From positions 310,001 through 374,000 of the forward strand of contig JAVJTA010000005.1 in NCBI GenBank assembly GCA_040219135.1: a stretch of 64,000 nucleotides of DNA. The letters are read 5' to 3'. Source of the stretch: UBA7803 sp040219135 (GTDB taxonomy: Bacteria > Pseudomonadota > Gammaproteobacteria > Pseudomonadales > Azotimanducaceae). The notes under the pieces are model-generated. The model had not been told where the DNA came from. It searched no databases and worked only from the letters and a program-made list of their open reading frames with translations. The position numbers and the translations under genes were made by a program. The stretch's first letter is position 1; every line of letters begins with the position of its first letter. Below, in pieces: positions 57,459 to 64,000 of this stretch.

Positions 57459-58886
57459 TCAGCCGGTCAGCAGTCGCCCCAGATTGCGGTAATCCTCTGC
57501 CACATCGGCGCTGCTCTCTTTGAGCTCGGCGATGCGTTTGCAGGCGTGCAGAACCGTCGTGTGATCGCGCCCTCCGAAGGCCTCACCGATCTCCGGCAGC
57601 GAGTGATTGGTGAGTTCTTTCGCCAGAAACATGGCCATCTGCCGCGGCCTGGCGATGGTGCGGTTGCGACGCTTCGACAGAATATCGGAAATCTTGATGT
57701 TGTAGTACTCGGCGACCAGGCGCTGGATGTTGTCGAGACTGATGTGCCGATCCTGCATGGCCAGCAGGTCTCGCAGCGCGCGCTTCACCTGTTCGATGCT
57801 GATCGGACTGCCGGTGAACTTGGAATTTGCGATTACCCGCTTCAGCGCCCCCTCCAACTCACGCACGTTGGAGCGGATGCGCTCGCCGATGAAGAAAGCC
57901 ACCGCGGGGTCCAGATTGACCGCCTCCGCCTCGGCCTTCTTCATCAGAATGGCCACCCGGGTCTCGAGTTCCGGCGGCTCCACCTCCTGGGTGAGGCCGA
58001 ACACGAAGCGCGATTTCAGGCGCTCCTCCAGCCCGTCGATCTCGCGCGGGTAGCGGTCGCAGGTCAGCACCATCTGACTGCCGCGCTCCAGCAGCGCGTT
58101 GAACACGTGGAAGAACTCCTCCTGGGATCGTAGCTTGTTGGCGAAGAACTGGATGTCGTCGATCAGCAGTGTGTCCACCGACCGGTAGTACTGCATGAAC
58201 TCGTCCATGGTGCCCTGCTGCAGCGCCTTCACCATGTCCTGCACGAATCCCTGCGAGTGCAGGTAAACGATCTTCGCCTTCGGGTTTTCCTTGCGGATGA
58301 AGTTTCCCACCGCCTGCATCAGGTGAGTCTTGCCGAGACCCGTACCCCCGTAGAGCAGCAACGGGTTGTAGATCTTGCCGGCGTTGGCAGCCACCGAAAT
58401 CGCCGCCGCCTTGGCCATCTCGTTGGACTTGCCCTGCACGAAGGTGTCGAAGGTATAGTCCTGGCTGAGCCTGTCGGCGGTATCCTCGGCGGCCGCTGCG
58501 GGCCGCCCCTCGGCCGCGCTGTTTTCGAAGTGGGCCGACGCCCGAAGTGGCGCCGGGCCAGAGGCCACCGCCACGTCGCCATCGAAACTCCGATCCACGA
58601 CAGCCCCCATCGAACCGATGTTCAAGCTGACCTCCATGTTCGAAGCCGGCTCCGCCAGCTGCTCGAGCAGCTCGTGAATTCTCTTCAGATAGTCGTTTTG
58701 CACCTGGTTCCGCACGTAGCGGTTGGGTGCCAGGATGTTCAGACACGCGCCGTCGACCTGCGCCTGTAACGGCCTGATCCAGGTGTTGAACTGTTGCGAC
58801 GGCAGCTCGTCCTGAAGCCGATCAAGGCAACGATCCCACACAGAACGTTCCAACTTAAAGCCCCCCAAAACGTCGGCCCCCGTCAT
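57459..58886 (-). CDS. dnaA: Chromosomal replication initiator DnaA
   Basis: The product is 475 residues. Domain I (about 13-90) has LERSVWDRCLDRLQDELPSQ, then a variable linker II. The AAA+ domain III has Walker A LYGGTGLGKTHLMQA near 179-193 and Walker B TLLIDDIQFF, and sensor NVRELEGAL. Domain IV has the DnaA-box-binding HTH GGRDHTTVLHACKRI. It opens oriC, which lies directly upstream. The first 11 residues before LERSV are unusual, and no better start is available. Confidence 0.99.
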   Translation of the reverse strand: MTGADVLGGFKLERSVWDRCLDRLQDELPSQQFNTWIRPLQAQVDGACLNILAPNRYVRNQVQNDYLKRIHELLEQLAEPASNMEVSLNIGSMGAVVDRSFDGDVAVASGPAPLRASAHFENSAAEGRPAAAAEDTADRLSQDYTFDTFVQGKSNEMAKAAAISVAANAGKIYNPLLLYGGTGLGKTHLMQAVGNFIRKENPKAKIVYLHSQGFVQDMVKALQQGTMDEFMQYYRSVDTLLIDDIQFFANKLRSQEEFFHVFNALLERGSQMVLTCDRYPREIDGLEERLKSRFVFGLTQEVEPPELETRVAILMKKAEAEAVNLDPAVAFFIGERIRSNVRELEGALKRVIANSKFTGSPISIEQVKRALRDLLAMQDRHISLDNIQRLVAEYYNIKISDILSKRRNRTIARPRQMAMFLAKELTNHSLPEIGEAFGGRDHTTVLHACKRIAELKESSADVAEDYRNLGRLLTG

Positions 58887-58934
58887 TCGGAGGCTCCCTG
58901 ATATCGTTAGAATTTGCAGGAATTCTAGCCAGTT

Positions 58935-58983
58935 CCCGCGAGCGTTGGCTACGCGGGCGTTGCGAAAACCGCAACGTTTTTTT
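58935..58983 (+). terminator. Double hairpin with T7 tract upstream of dnaA
   Basis: The first stem is CCCGCGAGC (58935-58943), a GTTG loop, GCT, a bulged A and CGCGGG. The second is CGTTGCG (58958-58964), an AAAAC loop and CGCAACG (58970-58976), followed by seven T. Read rightward, the second is a textbook rho-independent terminator, yet no rightward gene is seen before it. Read leftward, both hairpins would lie in the dnaA mRNA leader. Confidence 0.7.
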
Positions 58984-59054
58984 GGATGGACAACGAATTC
59001 AAAAGCTTATGCGACTGACGTCATGGTCGCCGCGAATTCAATGCGAACGGCTGA

Positions 59055-59165
59055 TGTGGGCAAAGGTCTGAAGAAGCTGTGGATAAGCTCGAGCACACGG
59101 TGGGGGGAATCCTGCGAGGCCAGTTGCCCACAGCCGGTACCGACCCCGCCCAGTGCTTGTCCACA
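59055..59165. promoter_or_regulatory. DnaA box cluster
   Basis: Four boxes are seen: TGTGGGCAA at 59055-59063 (minus), TGTGGATAA at 59078-59086 (minus, exact consensus TTATCCACA), TTGCCCACA at 59124-59132 (plus) and TTGTCCACA at 59157-59165 (plus, one mismatch). The two pairs face in opposite directions. Confidence 0.8.
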
Positions 59166-59503
59166 ACGTTTGTCGCGCCGTAACCCGGTGCGCGACATGG
59201 ATTCTTCAGGGATATCAACAGCGACGACGCCCCCCAACAAGCAACAACCAGTATCTCTTCTTAGAAAACCAGGAAGAAAAAAACTTCCTTGTTCCTTGTA
59301 TCGTTTCTTGTACTGCCTCTCATATCGCGCCTGCTGTCTGCGGAACCATCAACCGGTCTGCGTTTCCATTTGACTCGCCCCGGGCAGGTCCATAAACTTC
59401 GCGACCCTTTCAGCGTCCGGTCGCCAGGGCATCTGGCGGGTCTTATGGGCCCACAGGATCCGGCAGCCGAGGCCCGGCCAAAGAGACACGAAGCGAGAAG
59501 CCC

Positions 59504-59638
59504 ATGAAAAGAACGTTTCAACCCAGCAACCTGAAGCGCAAGCGCACTCATGGGTTCCGTGCACGCATGGCGACCCGCGGGGGCCGCAAAGTCCTCAACG
59601 CCCGGCGCGCCAAAGGCCGCAAGCGCCTCTCTGCCTGA
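59504..59638 (+). CDS. rpmH: 50S ribosomal protein L34
   Basis: The product is 44 residues, starting MKRTFQPSNLKRKRTHGF and continuing RARMATRGGRKVL; it is almost identical to L34 of other Gammaproteobacteria and very rich in Arg and Lys. It is part of the large ribosomal subunit. It heads the run rpmH-rnpA-yidD-yidC, and rnpA begins 34 nt after its stop. Confidence 0.99.
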   Translation: MKRTFQPSNLKRKRTHGFRARMATRGGRKVLNARRAKGRKRLSA

Positions 59639-59672
59639 AGTCGGCTCGCGCCGTGCGACGCCTGTCGTCTCG

Positions 59673-60026
59673 TTGAAGGTCCAGCAGGAGGGCTTTCCCC
59701 GCTCCGTCCGTCTTACCCACGCGCGGGATTTCGACCGGGTATTCCGCACCGCCACGGCCCGCCACCGCCACGGAGCGTTACGTCTCAGTGCGGTTGCGAA
59801 TAGAATGCACACCGCCCGGCTCGGGCTCGTCGTCGGCAAGCGTGCTCTGTCACGGGCACCGGAACGCAACCGGGCGAAACGGGTATTGCGGGAGGCGTTC
59901 CGGCGCAGACGCCACGAACTGCCGGCCATGGATATCGTCATTCAGGTTGCCGGCGACGCCGCGAACGACGCCTATCGGGCTTCCCTGGAAGCCCTGTTTG
60001 CGAAACTGCCGAGCAACGCACAGTGA
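59673..60026 (+). CDS. rnpA: Ribonuclease P protein component
   Basis: The product is 117 residues from TTG 59673, the only standard start that precedes the conserved FPRSVRLTHARDFDRVF. The RNR motif is present in ERNRAKRVLREAFRRR, with LGLVVGKRALSRA before it. The basic protein helps the RNase P RNA mature tRNA 5' ends. TTG is a weak start, common for rnpA. No Shine-Dalgarno is obvious, so coupling to rpmH is likely. Confidence 0.92.
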   Translation: MKVQQEGFPRSVRLTHARDFDRVFRTATARHRHGALRLSAVANRMHTARLGLVVGKRALSRAPERNRAKRVLREAFRRRRHELPAMDIVIQVAGDAANDAYRASLEALFAKLPSNAQ

Positions 60027-60036
60027 TGGCAATCCA

Positions 60037-60345
60037 GTGACAGCGCAGACTGCGAGTCTCAGCAACCTGCCGCGGCGGGCGGCGCTCGGTGCGATCCGCC
60101 TCTATCAGCTGACGTTGAGTCCCTATCTGGGTCGTCAGTGCCGCTTTTATCCGACCTGTTCGCACTACGCGGCGGAGGCGATCCAGCGGCACGGTCTGGC
60201 ACGTGGCAGCTGGCTCGCGCTGCGCCGGCTGGCGCGCTGTCAGCCCCTGCGCCCGGGCGGCGTCGATCTGGTTCCGCTCGATCTTTCGCGTGACGCAACG
60301 AACCTCGATTGCGCCGGCCAATGCGCCCACCAGAAGGAGTCCTGA
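60037..60345 (+). CDS. yidD: Membrane protein insertion efficiency factor YidD
   Basis: The product is 102 residues from GTG 60037. The DUF37 pattern is IRLYQLTLSPYLGRQCRFYPTC followed by SHYAAEAIQRHG and LARCQPLRPGGVD, with the conserved Cys pair. It is an amphipathic inner-membrane protein that aids YidC. It begins 10 nt after rnpA and precedes yidC by 5 nt. Confidence 0.95.
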   Translation: MTAQTASLSNLPRRAALGAIRLYQLTLSPYLGRQCRFYPTCSHYAAEAIQRHGLARGSWLALRRLARCQPLRPGGVDLVPLDLSRDATNLDCAGQCAHQKES

Positions 60346-60350
60346 CCCTC

Positions 60351-62081
60351 ATGCTACCTACGGAGGTGCAGCGTATTCTGCTGCTGGTCGGCCTCGCGGC
60401 GACCGCTTACCTGATGATTCTGGCCTGGAACGACGACTACGTGGCGCAGAAGACGCCGGTGGAGTTCAGCGCCGAGCCGGAGGTGGGCGACGTTACCGGT
60501 AACGATGCCGGCGTTCCCGATACCGGTGCGATCGACGCGCCGCCAGCGGCGCAGGTCGGTGCGGGGGCATCGGACGTGCCGGACGCGTCGCTGCTCGGCG
60601 CCGTCGAGCCCAGCGCCTCGGCCGACGTGACGGCGCCGGTGAGTGAAGGACGGCTGATCAGGGTCGCCACGGACATGCAGGAGGTCTGGATCGACCGCGT
60701 CGGCGGCGACATCGTCCGGGTTCAGCTGCCGAAGCACCGTCTGGACATCAACCGTGACGTGCCGTTCCTGCTGTTGAACCGGGGCGACGGACACATCTAC
60801 ATGGCCCAGAGCGGGCTGATCGGTCCGGATGGCGTGGACTCGGCTGAGCGCCCCACATACCAGAGCGCTGCCAGCGAGTACACGCTCAAGGGTAACGAAC
60901 CGCTGATCGTCAGCCTGTCCACCCGGCATCAGGGGCTCGACGTCGTGAAGCGATTCGAGTTCCGGCCGGGCGAGTATCAGGTCCGGGTCAGCTATCGCAT
61001 CGACAATGCCAGCGGCCGTGAAATCAGAGCGGGGCTGTTTGCCCAGATCAAGCGCGACGACAAGGAAGCGCTCGGGGACAAGCCGTTCACGCTGGGACCG
61101 CAGCCGTATCTGGGTGCCGCCCTCACGACCAACGACAGCCGCTACGAGAAGCTCACGTTCGACGACCTCGACGAGGGACCGTTCCGCGCAGCCGTGGACG
61201 GGGGGTGGATCGCGTTCCTGCAGCACTACTTCCTGAGCGCCTGGATCGCCAACGAGGATCAGACCAACCAGTTCTATGGCCAGAAGCGTGGTGACGGTAC
61301 CTACATCGTCGGCTACACGGGTCCACTGCGGTCAGTGGCCCCCGGCGCGACCGGCGAGTGGAACACCCGTTTCTATGCCGGGCCGAAAGACCAGAATCGC
61401 CTCGAGCAGATTGCGCCCAACCTCAACCTCACCGTGGACTACGGATTCCTCTGGTGGCTGGCAGTGCCGCTGTTCAAGATCCTCGACTGGGTCCACAGCG
61501 GCGTGGGCAACTGGGGTCTCGCCATCGTGCTGCTGACGGTGCTGGTCAAGCTGGTGCTGTACCCGCTGTCTGCGGCCAGCTACCGGTCCATGGCCAACAT
61601 GCGGCGTGTGGCGCCGCAGATGAAGCGTCTGCAGGAACGCCACGCCGACGATCGCCAGAAGCTCTCCACGGAAATGATGGCGCTGTACAAGAAGGAAAAA
61701 GTGAACCCGCTGGGCGGCTGCCTGCCCATGCTCCTGCCGATGCCCATATTCATCGCCCTGTACTGGGTTCTGTTCGAGAGCGTGGAGCTGCGGCACGCGC
61801 CGTTCATGCTCTGGATCCACGATCTGTCGGCGATGGACCCGTACTTCGTCCTGCCTCTGCTCATGGGCGGAAGCATGTTCCTGATGCAGCTGATGAGTCC
61901 GGCCATGGGCGACCCCATGCAGCAGAAGATGATGCGGCTCATGCCCATCATGTTCACGGTGCTGTTCCTGTTCTTCCCCGCCGGGCTGGTGCTGTACTGG
62001 CTCGTGAACAACCTCCTGTCCATGGCCCAGCAGTGGTACGTGATGCGTCAGACCGAGGCCAAGCACGCCGCGAAGGCCTGA
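60351..62081 (+). CDS. yidC: Membrane protein insertase YidC
   Basis: The product is 576 residues from ATG 60351, with AGAAGGAG upstream. The first helix (about 8-25) is followed by the large periplasmic beta domain (about 55-350: QEVWIDRVGGDIVRVQLPK to WNTRFYAGPKDQ). Then comes the conserved five-helix core with LVKLVLYPLSAASYRSMANM, the cytoplasmic coiled loop KRLQERHADDRQKLS, NPLGGCLPMLLPMPIFIALYW and FPAGLVLYWLVNNLL. It inserts inner-membrane proteins alone or with Sec. Confidence 0.98.
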   Translation: MLPTEVQRILLLVGLAATAYLMILAWNDDYVAQKTPVEFSAEPEVGDVTGNDAGVPDTGAIDAPPAAQVGAGASDVPDASLLGAVEPSASADVTAPVSEGRLIRVATDMQEVWIDRVGGDIVRVQLPKHRLDINRDVPFLLLNRGDGHIYMAQSGLIGPDGVDSAERPTYQSAASEYTLKGNEPLIVSLSTRHQGLDVVKRFEFRPGEYQVRVSYRIDNASGREIRAGLFAQIKRDDKEALGDKPFTLGPQPYLGAALTTNDSRYEKLTFDDLDEGPFRAAVDGGWIAFLQHYFLSAWIANEDQTNQFYGQKRGDGTYIVGYTGPLRSVAPGATGEWNTRFYAGPKDQNRLEQIAPNLNLTVDYGFLWWLAVPLFKILDWVHSGVGNWGLAIVLLTVLVKLVLYPLSAASYRSMANMRRVAPQMKRLQERHADDRQKLSTEMMALYKKEKVNPLGGCLPMLLPMPIFIALYWVLFESVELRHAPFMLWIHDLSAMDPYFVLPLLMGGSMFLMQLMSPAMGDPMQQKMMRLMPIMFTVLFLFFPAGLVLYWLVNNLLSMAQQWYVMRQTEAKHAAKA

Positions 62082-62084
62082 GCC

Positions 62085-63455
62085 ATGAGCGTCGATGTCG
62101 ACACCATCGCCGCGGTGGCCACCGCCGCGGGGGTGGGCGGAATCGGCGTGGTTCGCGTGTCGGGACCGCGGGCACTGGCGATCGGCCGCGCGCTGACCGG
62201 CCGCGCGCTTGCGCCGCGGCGCGCCGTCTACGCCGGATTTTCCGATGCGGCCGGCGGCATCCTGGATCGGGGCATCGCGCTGGCCTTTCCCGGTCCGCGG
62301 TCCTTCACCGGCGAGGACGTGCTGGAACTGCAGGGACACGGGGGGCCCGTGGTGCTGCGGCTGATCCTCGACGCGGTGCTGGCGCAGGGGGCGCGGTTGG
62401 CCCGACCGGGAGAGTTCACCGAGCGCGCCTTCAGCAACGGTAAGCTCGATCTCGCGCAGGCGGAAGCGGTGGCTGACCTCATCGCCAGCGCCTCGGAGGC
62501 CGCGGCCCGAGGCGCCATGCGATCCCTCGAGGGAGCGTTCTCGCAGGCGGTGAACGACATCGATCGCGCGCTTCTCGAGCTGCGCGTTCACGTCGAAGCC
62601 GCCATGGACTTTCCCGAGGAGGACGAGGACTTTCTCGCTGAGGGCCGGGTCGAAGATCGCCTGGCCGACCTCGGCGAGCGCTTCGATGCCCTGCTGCGCG
62701 ACACCCGCCAGGGTGTGCTGCTGCGCGACGGCATTGCGGTGGCGCTCCTCGGTGCGCCCAACGTCGGGAAATCCAGTCTGCTCAATCGTCTCGCCGGACA
62801 AGAGCGTGCGATCGTCACCGAGATTCCCGGGACCACGCGGGATCTGGTGCACGCTGACCTGACGCTCGACGGCATGCCGGTTCAGGTGGTCGACACGGCC
62901 GGGCTGCGCGAGTCGGCGGACCCGGTGGAGCGCGAAGGCGTCCGGCGCGCCCGGGAGCAGGCGCGGCGCGCCGATCTGGTGCTGCTTCTCGAAGACGATC
63001 GCGAGCCCGGACGGTCTGCCGCGCTGCACGAGCTGCTGGCCGGCGGCGTGGAGGCGTCGCGGATCCTGCGGGTGCGCAACAAGGCCGATCTTTCCGGCGC
63101 CCGCGTCGGCCCGCTCGACGCCGACGCCGACGGCGCCACAGACGGCGTGACGACGCTGCGGGTTTCCGCGCTCAGCGGCGCGGGCGTTCCGGCGCTCACG
63201 GACCTGATCAAGGCGCGGGTGGGTTTCGCCGGGGAGGGGACCACGTTCACCGCCCGGCGTCGTCACATCGAGGCGCTGAGCGAAGGCCGTGGGGCGCTGC
63301 GGCGGGCGGCCGAGCTGCTGGCGGCGGCTGCCCCCGCGGAGTTGGTGGCGGAAGAACTGCGCGCCGTCCACCTGGCGCTCGGAAGCATCGTCGGGGCCGT
63401 TTCCGCGGACGAACTGCTCGGCGAGATCTTCGCCAGTTTCTGTATCGGCAAGTAG
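62085..63455 (+). CDS. mnmE: tRNA modification GTPase MnmE
   Basis: The product is 456 residues. The N-terminal folate-binding domain has GGIGVVRVSGPRAL. A helical domain carries the G domain: G1 GAPNVGKSSLLN, switch GTTRDLV, G3 DTAGLRESADPVEREG and G4 NKAD. The C-terminus ends FCIGK with the conserved Cys. With MnmG it makes the 5-aminomethyl-type modification of U34 in tRNAs. The mnmG gene follows after 62 bp. Confidence 0.97.
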   Translation: MSVDVDTIAAVATAAGVGGIGVVRVSGPRALAIGRALTGRALAPRRAVYAGFSDAAGGILDRGIALAFPGPRSFTGEDVLELQGHGGPVVLRLILDAVLAQGARLARPGEFTERAFSNGKLDLAQAEAVADLIASASEAAARGAMRSLEGAFSQAVNDIDRALLELRVHVEAAMDFPEEDEDFLAEGRVEDRLADLGERFDALLRDTRQGVLLRDGIAVALLGAPNVGKSSLLNRLAGQERAIVTEIPGTTRDLVHADLTLDGMPVQVVDTAGLRESADPVEREGVRRAREQARRADLVLLLEDDREPGRSAALHELLAGGVEASRILRVRNKADLSGARVGPLDADADGATDGVTTLRVSALSGAGVPALTDLIKARVGFAGEGTTFTARRRHIEALSEGRGALRRAAELLAAAAPAELVAEELRAVHLALGSIVGAVSADELLGEIFASFCIGK

Positions 63456-63478
63456 ACGCCGGCGTTTCAGGATTTATA

Positions 63479-63502
63479 CTGCCGGCCCGCGACCGCCGGC
63501 AG
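63479..63502 (+). promoter_or_regulatory. Hairpin in the mnmG leader
   Basis: CTGCCGGC and GCCGGCAG form an exact 8-bp stem around CCGCGACC, 15 nt before the mnmG start. A -10-like TATACT at 63475-63480 overlaps its left arm. It could modulate mnmG transcription or translation. Confidence 0.35.
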
Positions 63503-63517
63503 CGCCGGGGGAAAGGT

Positions 63518-64000
63518 ATGCGATATCCGGACAGCTTCGACGTCATCGTCATCGGTGCCGGCCACGCCGGCTGTGAGGCCGCCGCGGCCGCGGCGCGCAT
63601 GGGCGCGCGCACGCTGCTGCTCACCCAGAGTCTCGAGACCATCGGTGCGATGTCGTGCAATCCCGCCATCGGCGGGATCGGCAAGAGCCACCTGGTCCGC
63701 GAGATCGACGCGCTGGACGGGCTGATGGGCCGCGCGGCGGATGGGGCCGGCATTCACTTCCGTGTACTCAACGCGAGCAAAGGTCCGGCCGTGCGCGCCA
63801 CGCGTGCTCAGGCGGACCGGGCGCTGTACCGGCAGGCGGTGCGTTCGCTGCTGGAAGCCCAGGACAACCTGTCGCTGTTCCAGCAGGCGGTGGTGGACCT
63901 GGTCGTCGAAGGCGACCGCGTGGTGGGTGTCAGGACCCAGATGGGGCTCGAGTTGCGCGCCAGCGCGGTGGTGCTGACCACCGGAACGTTTCTCGGCGGT
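63518..64000 (+). CDS. mnmG: tRNA uridine 5-carboxymethylaminomethyl modification enzyme MnmG, 3'-truncated by window
   Basis: Only the first 161 residues are in the window. The FAD-binding motif VIVIGAGHAGCEAAAAAARMG and the family signature SCNPAIGGIGKSHLVREIDALDG are present, along with RVLNASKGPAVRATRAQADR and VLTTGTFLGG. It is the FAD partner of MnmE. ATG 63518 has GGGGGAAAGG upstream. The rest lies beyond the right edge. Confidence 0.98.
   Translation, partial: MRYPDSFDVIVIGAGHAGCEAAAAAARMGARTLLLTQSLETIGAMSCNPAIGGIGKSHLVREIDALDGLMGRAADGAGIHFRVLNASKGPAVRATRAQADRALYRQAVRSLLEAQDNLSLFQQAVVDLVVEGDRVVGVRTQMGLELRASAVVLTTGTFLGG

Larger units (their letters stand above)
58887..59503. other. Chromosomal replication origin (oriC) region
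   Basis: This 617-bp non-coding region lies between dnaA and rpmH, the oriC position of pseudomonads. It contains four DnaA boxes (59055-59165), two AT-rich stretches (about 58977-59010 and 59235-59330) suited to unwinding, a double hairpin with a T-tract near dnaA, and an inverted repeat AGGAAG/CTTCCT around seven A at 59271-59289. No coding sequence is convincing. Confidence 0.85.

Noticed and set aside
61332..63371. A 679-codon frame antisense to yidC and mnmE
   Set aside because: Shadow of two well-conserved genes; no recognisable domain.

Overview
The window is high-GC chromosomal DNA from a member of the Gammaproteobacteria outside the Enterobacterales. The evidence is the chromosome-origin region itself (rpmH, oriC, dnaA-dnaN-recF-gyrB) and long runs of gene order that, from memory, resemble Pseudomonas aeruginosa: mnmG-mnmE-yidC-yidD-rnpA-rpmH-dnaA-dnaN-recF-gyrB-plsC-gmhB, then tag-lpxL, trkA-rsmB-fmt-def-lysM-dprA-tsaC, the aa3-type oxidase cluster with its assembly genes, and polA-engB-cytochrome c4-dsbA-EEP with DUF2782-thrB. 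The genus cannot be named from the sequence. No rRNA or tRNA genes, insertion sequences, prophage or CRISPR arrays were seen.

Layout. 1-14.9 kb is accessory: two acetyltransferases, a decayed SnoaL-like gene, a tautomerase, a small lipoprotein, folE2, a membrane protein, an orphan histidine kinase, DUF2878, an NTF2-like lipoprotein, DUF6134, an alkyl-DHAP-synthase-like flavoprotein, an ENPP-type phosphodiesterase, a formyl-THF cyclo-ligase homologue, an MFS exporter, DUF2905 and a coiled-coil/OmpA-BON pair. 15-20 kb holds an isolated aceE and a quinohaemoprotein alcohol dehydrogenase. 20-27.6 kb is the EEP-dsbA-c4-engB-polA-DUF2782-thrB block. 27.6-38.8 kb carries ergothioneine genes egtB-egtD, the haem A and copper assembly genes (SCO, ctaB, ctaA, SURF1) and the cytochrome oxidase genes ctaC-ctaD-ctaG-ctaE. 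39-50 kb holds yheV, aroE, tsaC, purE, dprA and a LysM gene on the minus strand, then def-fmt-rsmB-trkA-trkH on the plus strand. 50-64 kb is the origin region.

How the genes work together. The respiratory genes form one functional unit: ctaB and ctaA make haem A, SCO and CtaG deliver copper, SURF1 helps insert haem, and ctaC/D/E are the oxidase. Cytochrome c4 and the PQQ dehydrogenase can feed electrons to it. Ergothioneine synthesis lies directly downstream of the assembly operon. At the origin, two parS-like sites lie inside recF, and DnaA boxes lie between dnaA and rpmH.

The most unusual content is non-coding. Three tandem-repeat arrays each contain a gene's stop codon (aroE, the LysM gene, trkH), and two of them share a core. 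A tandem repeat supplies the start codon of cytochrome c4 and creates a minimal upstream ORF. REP-like palindromes with a GTAGGAG head occur twice. A double hairpin with a seven-T tract lies between dnaA and the origin boxes, and the conserved N-terminus of EgtB is encoded upstream of any standard start codon.
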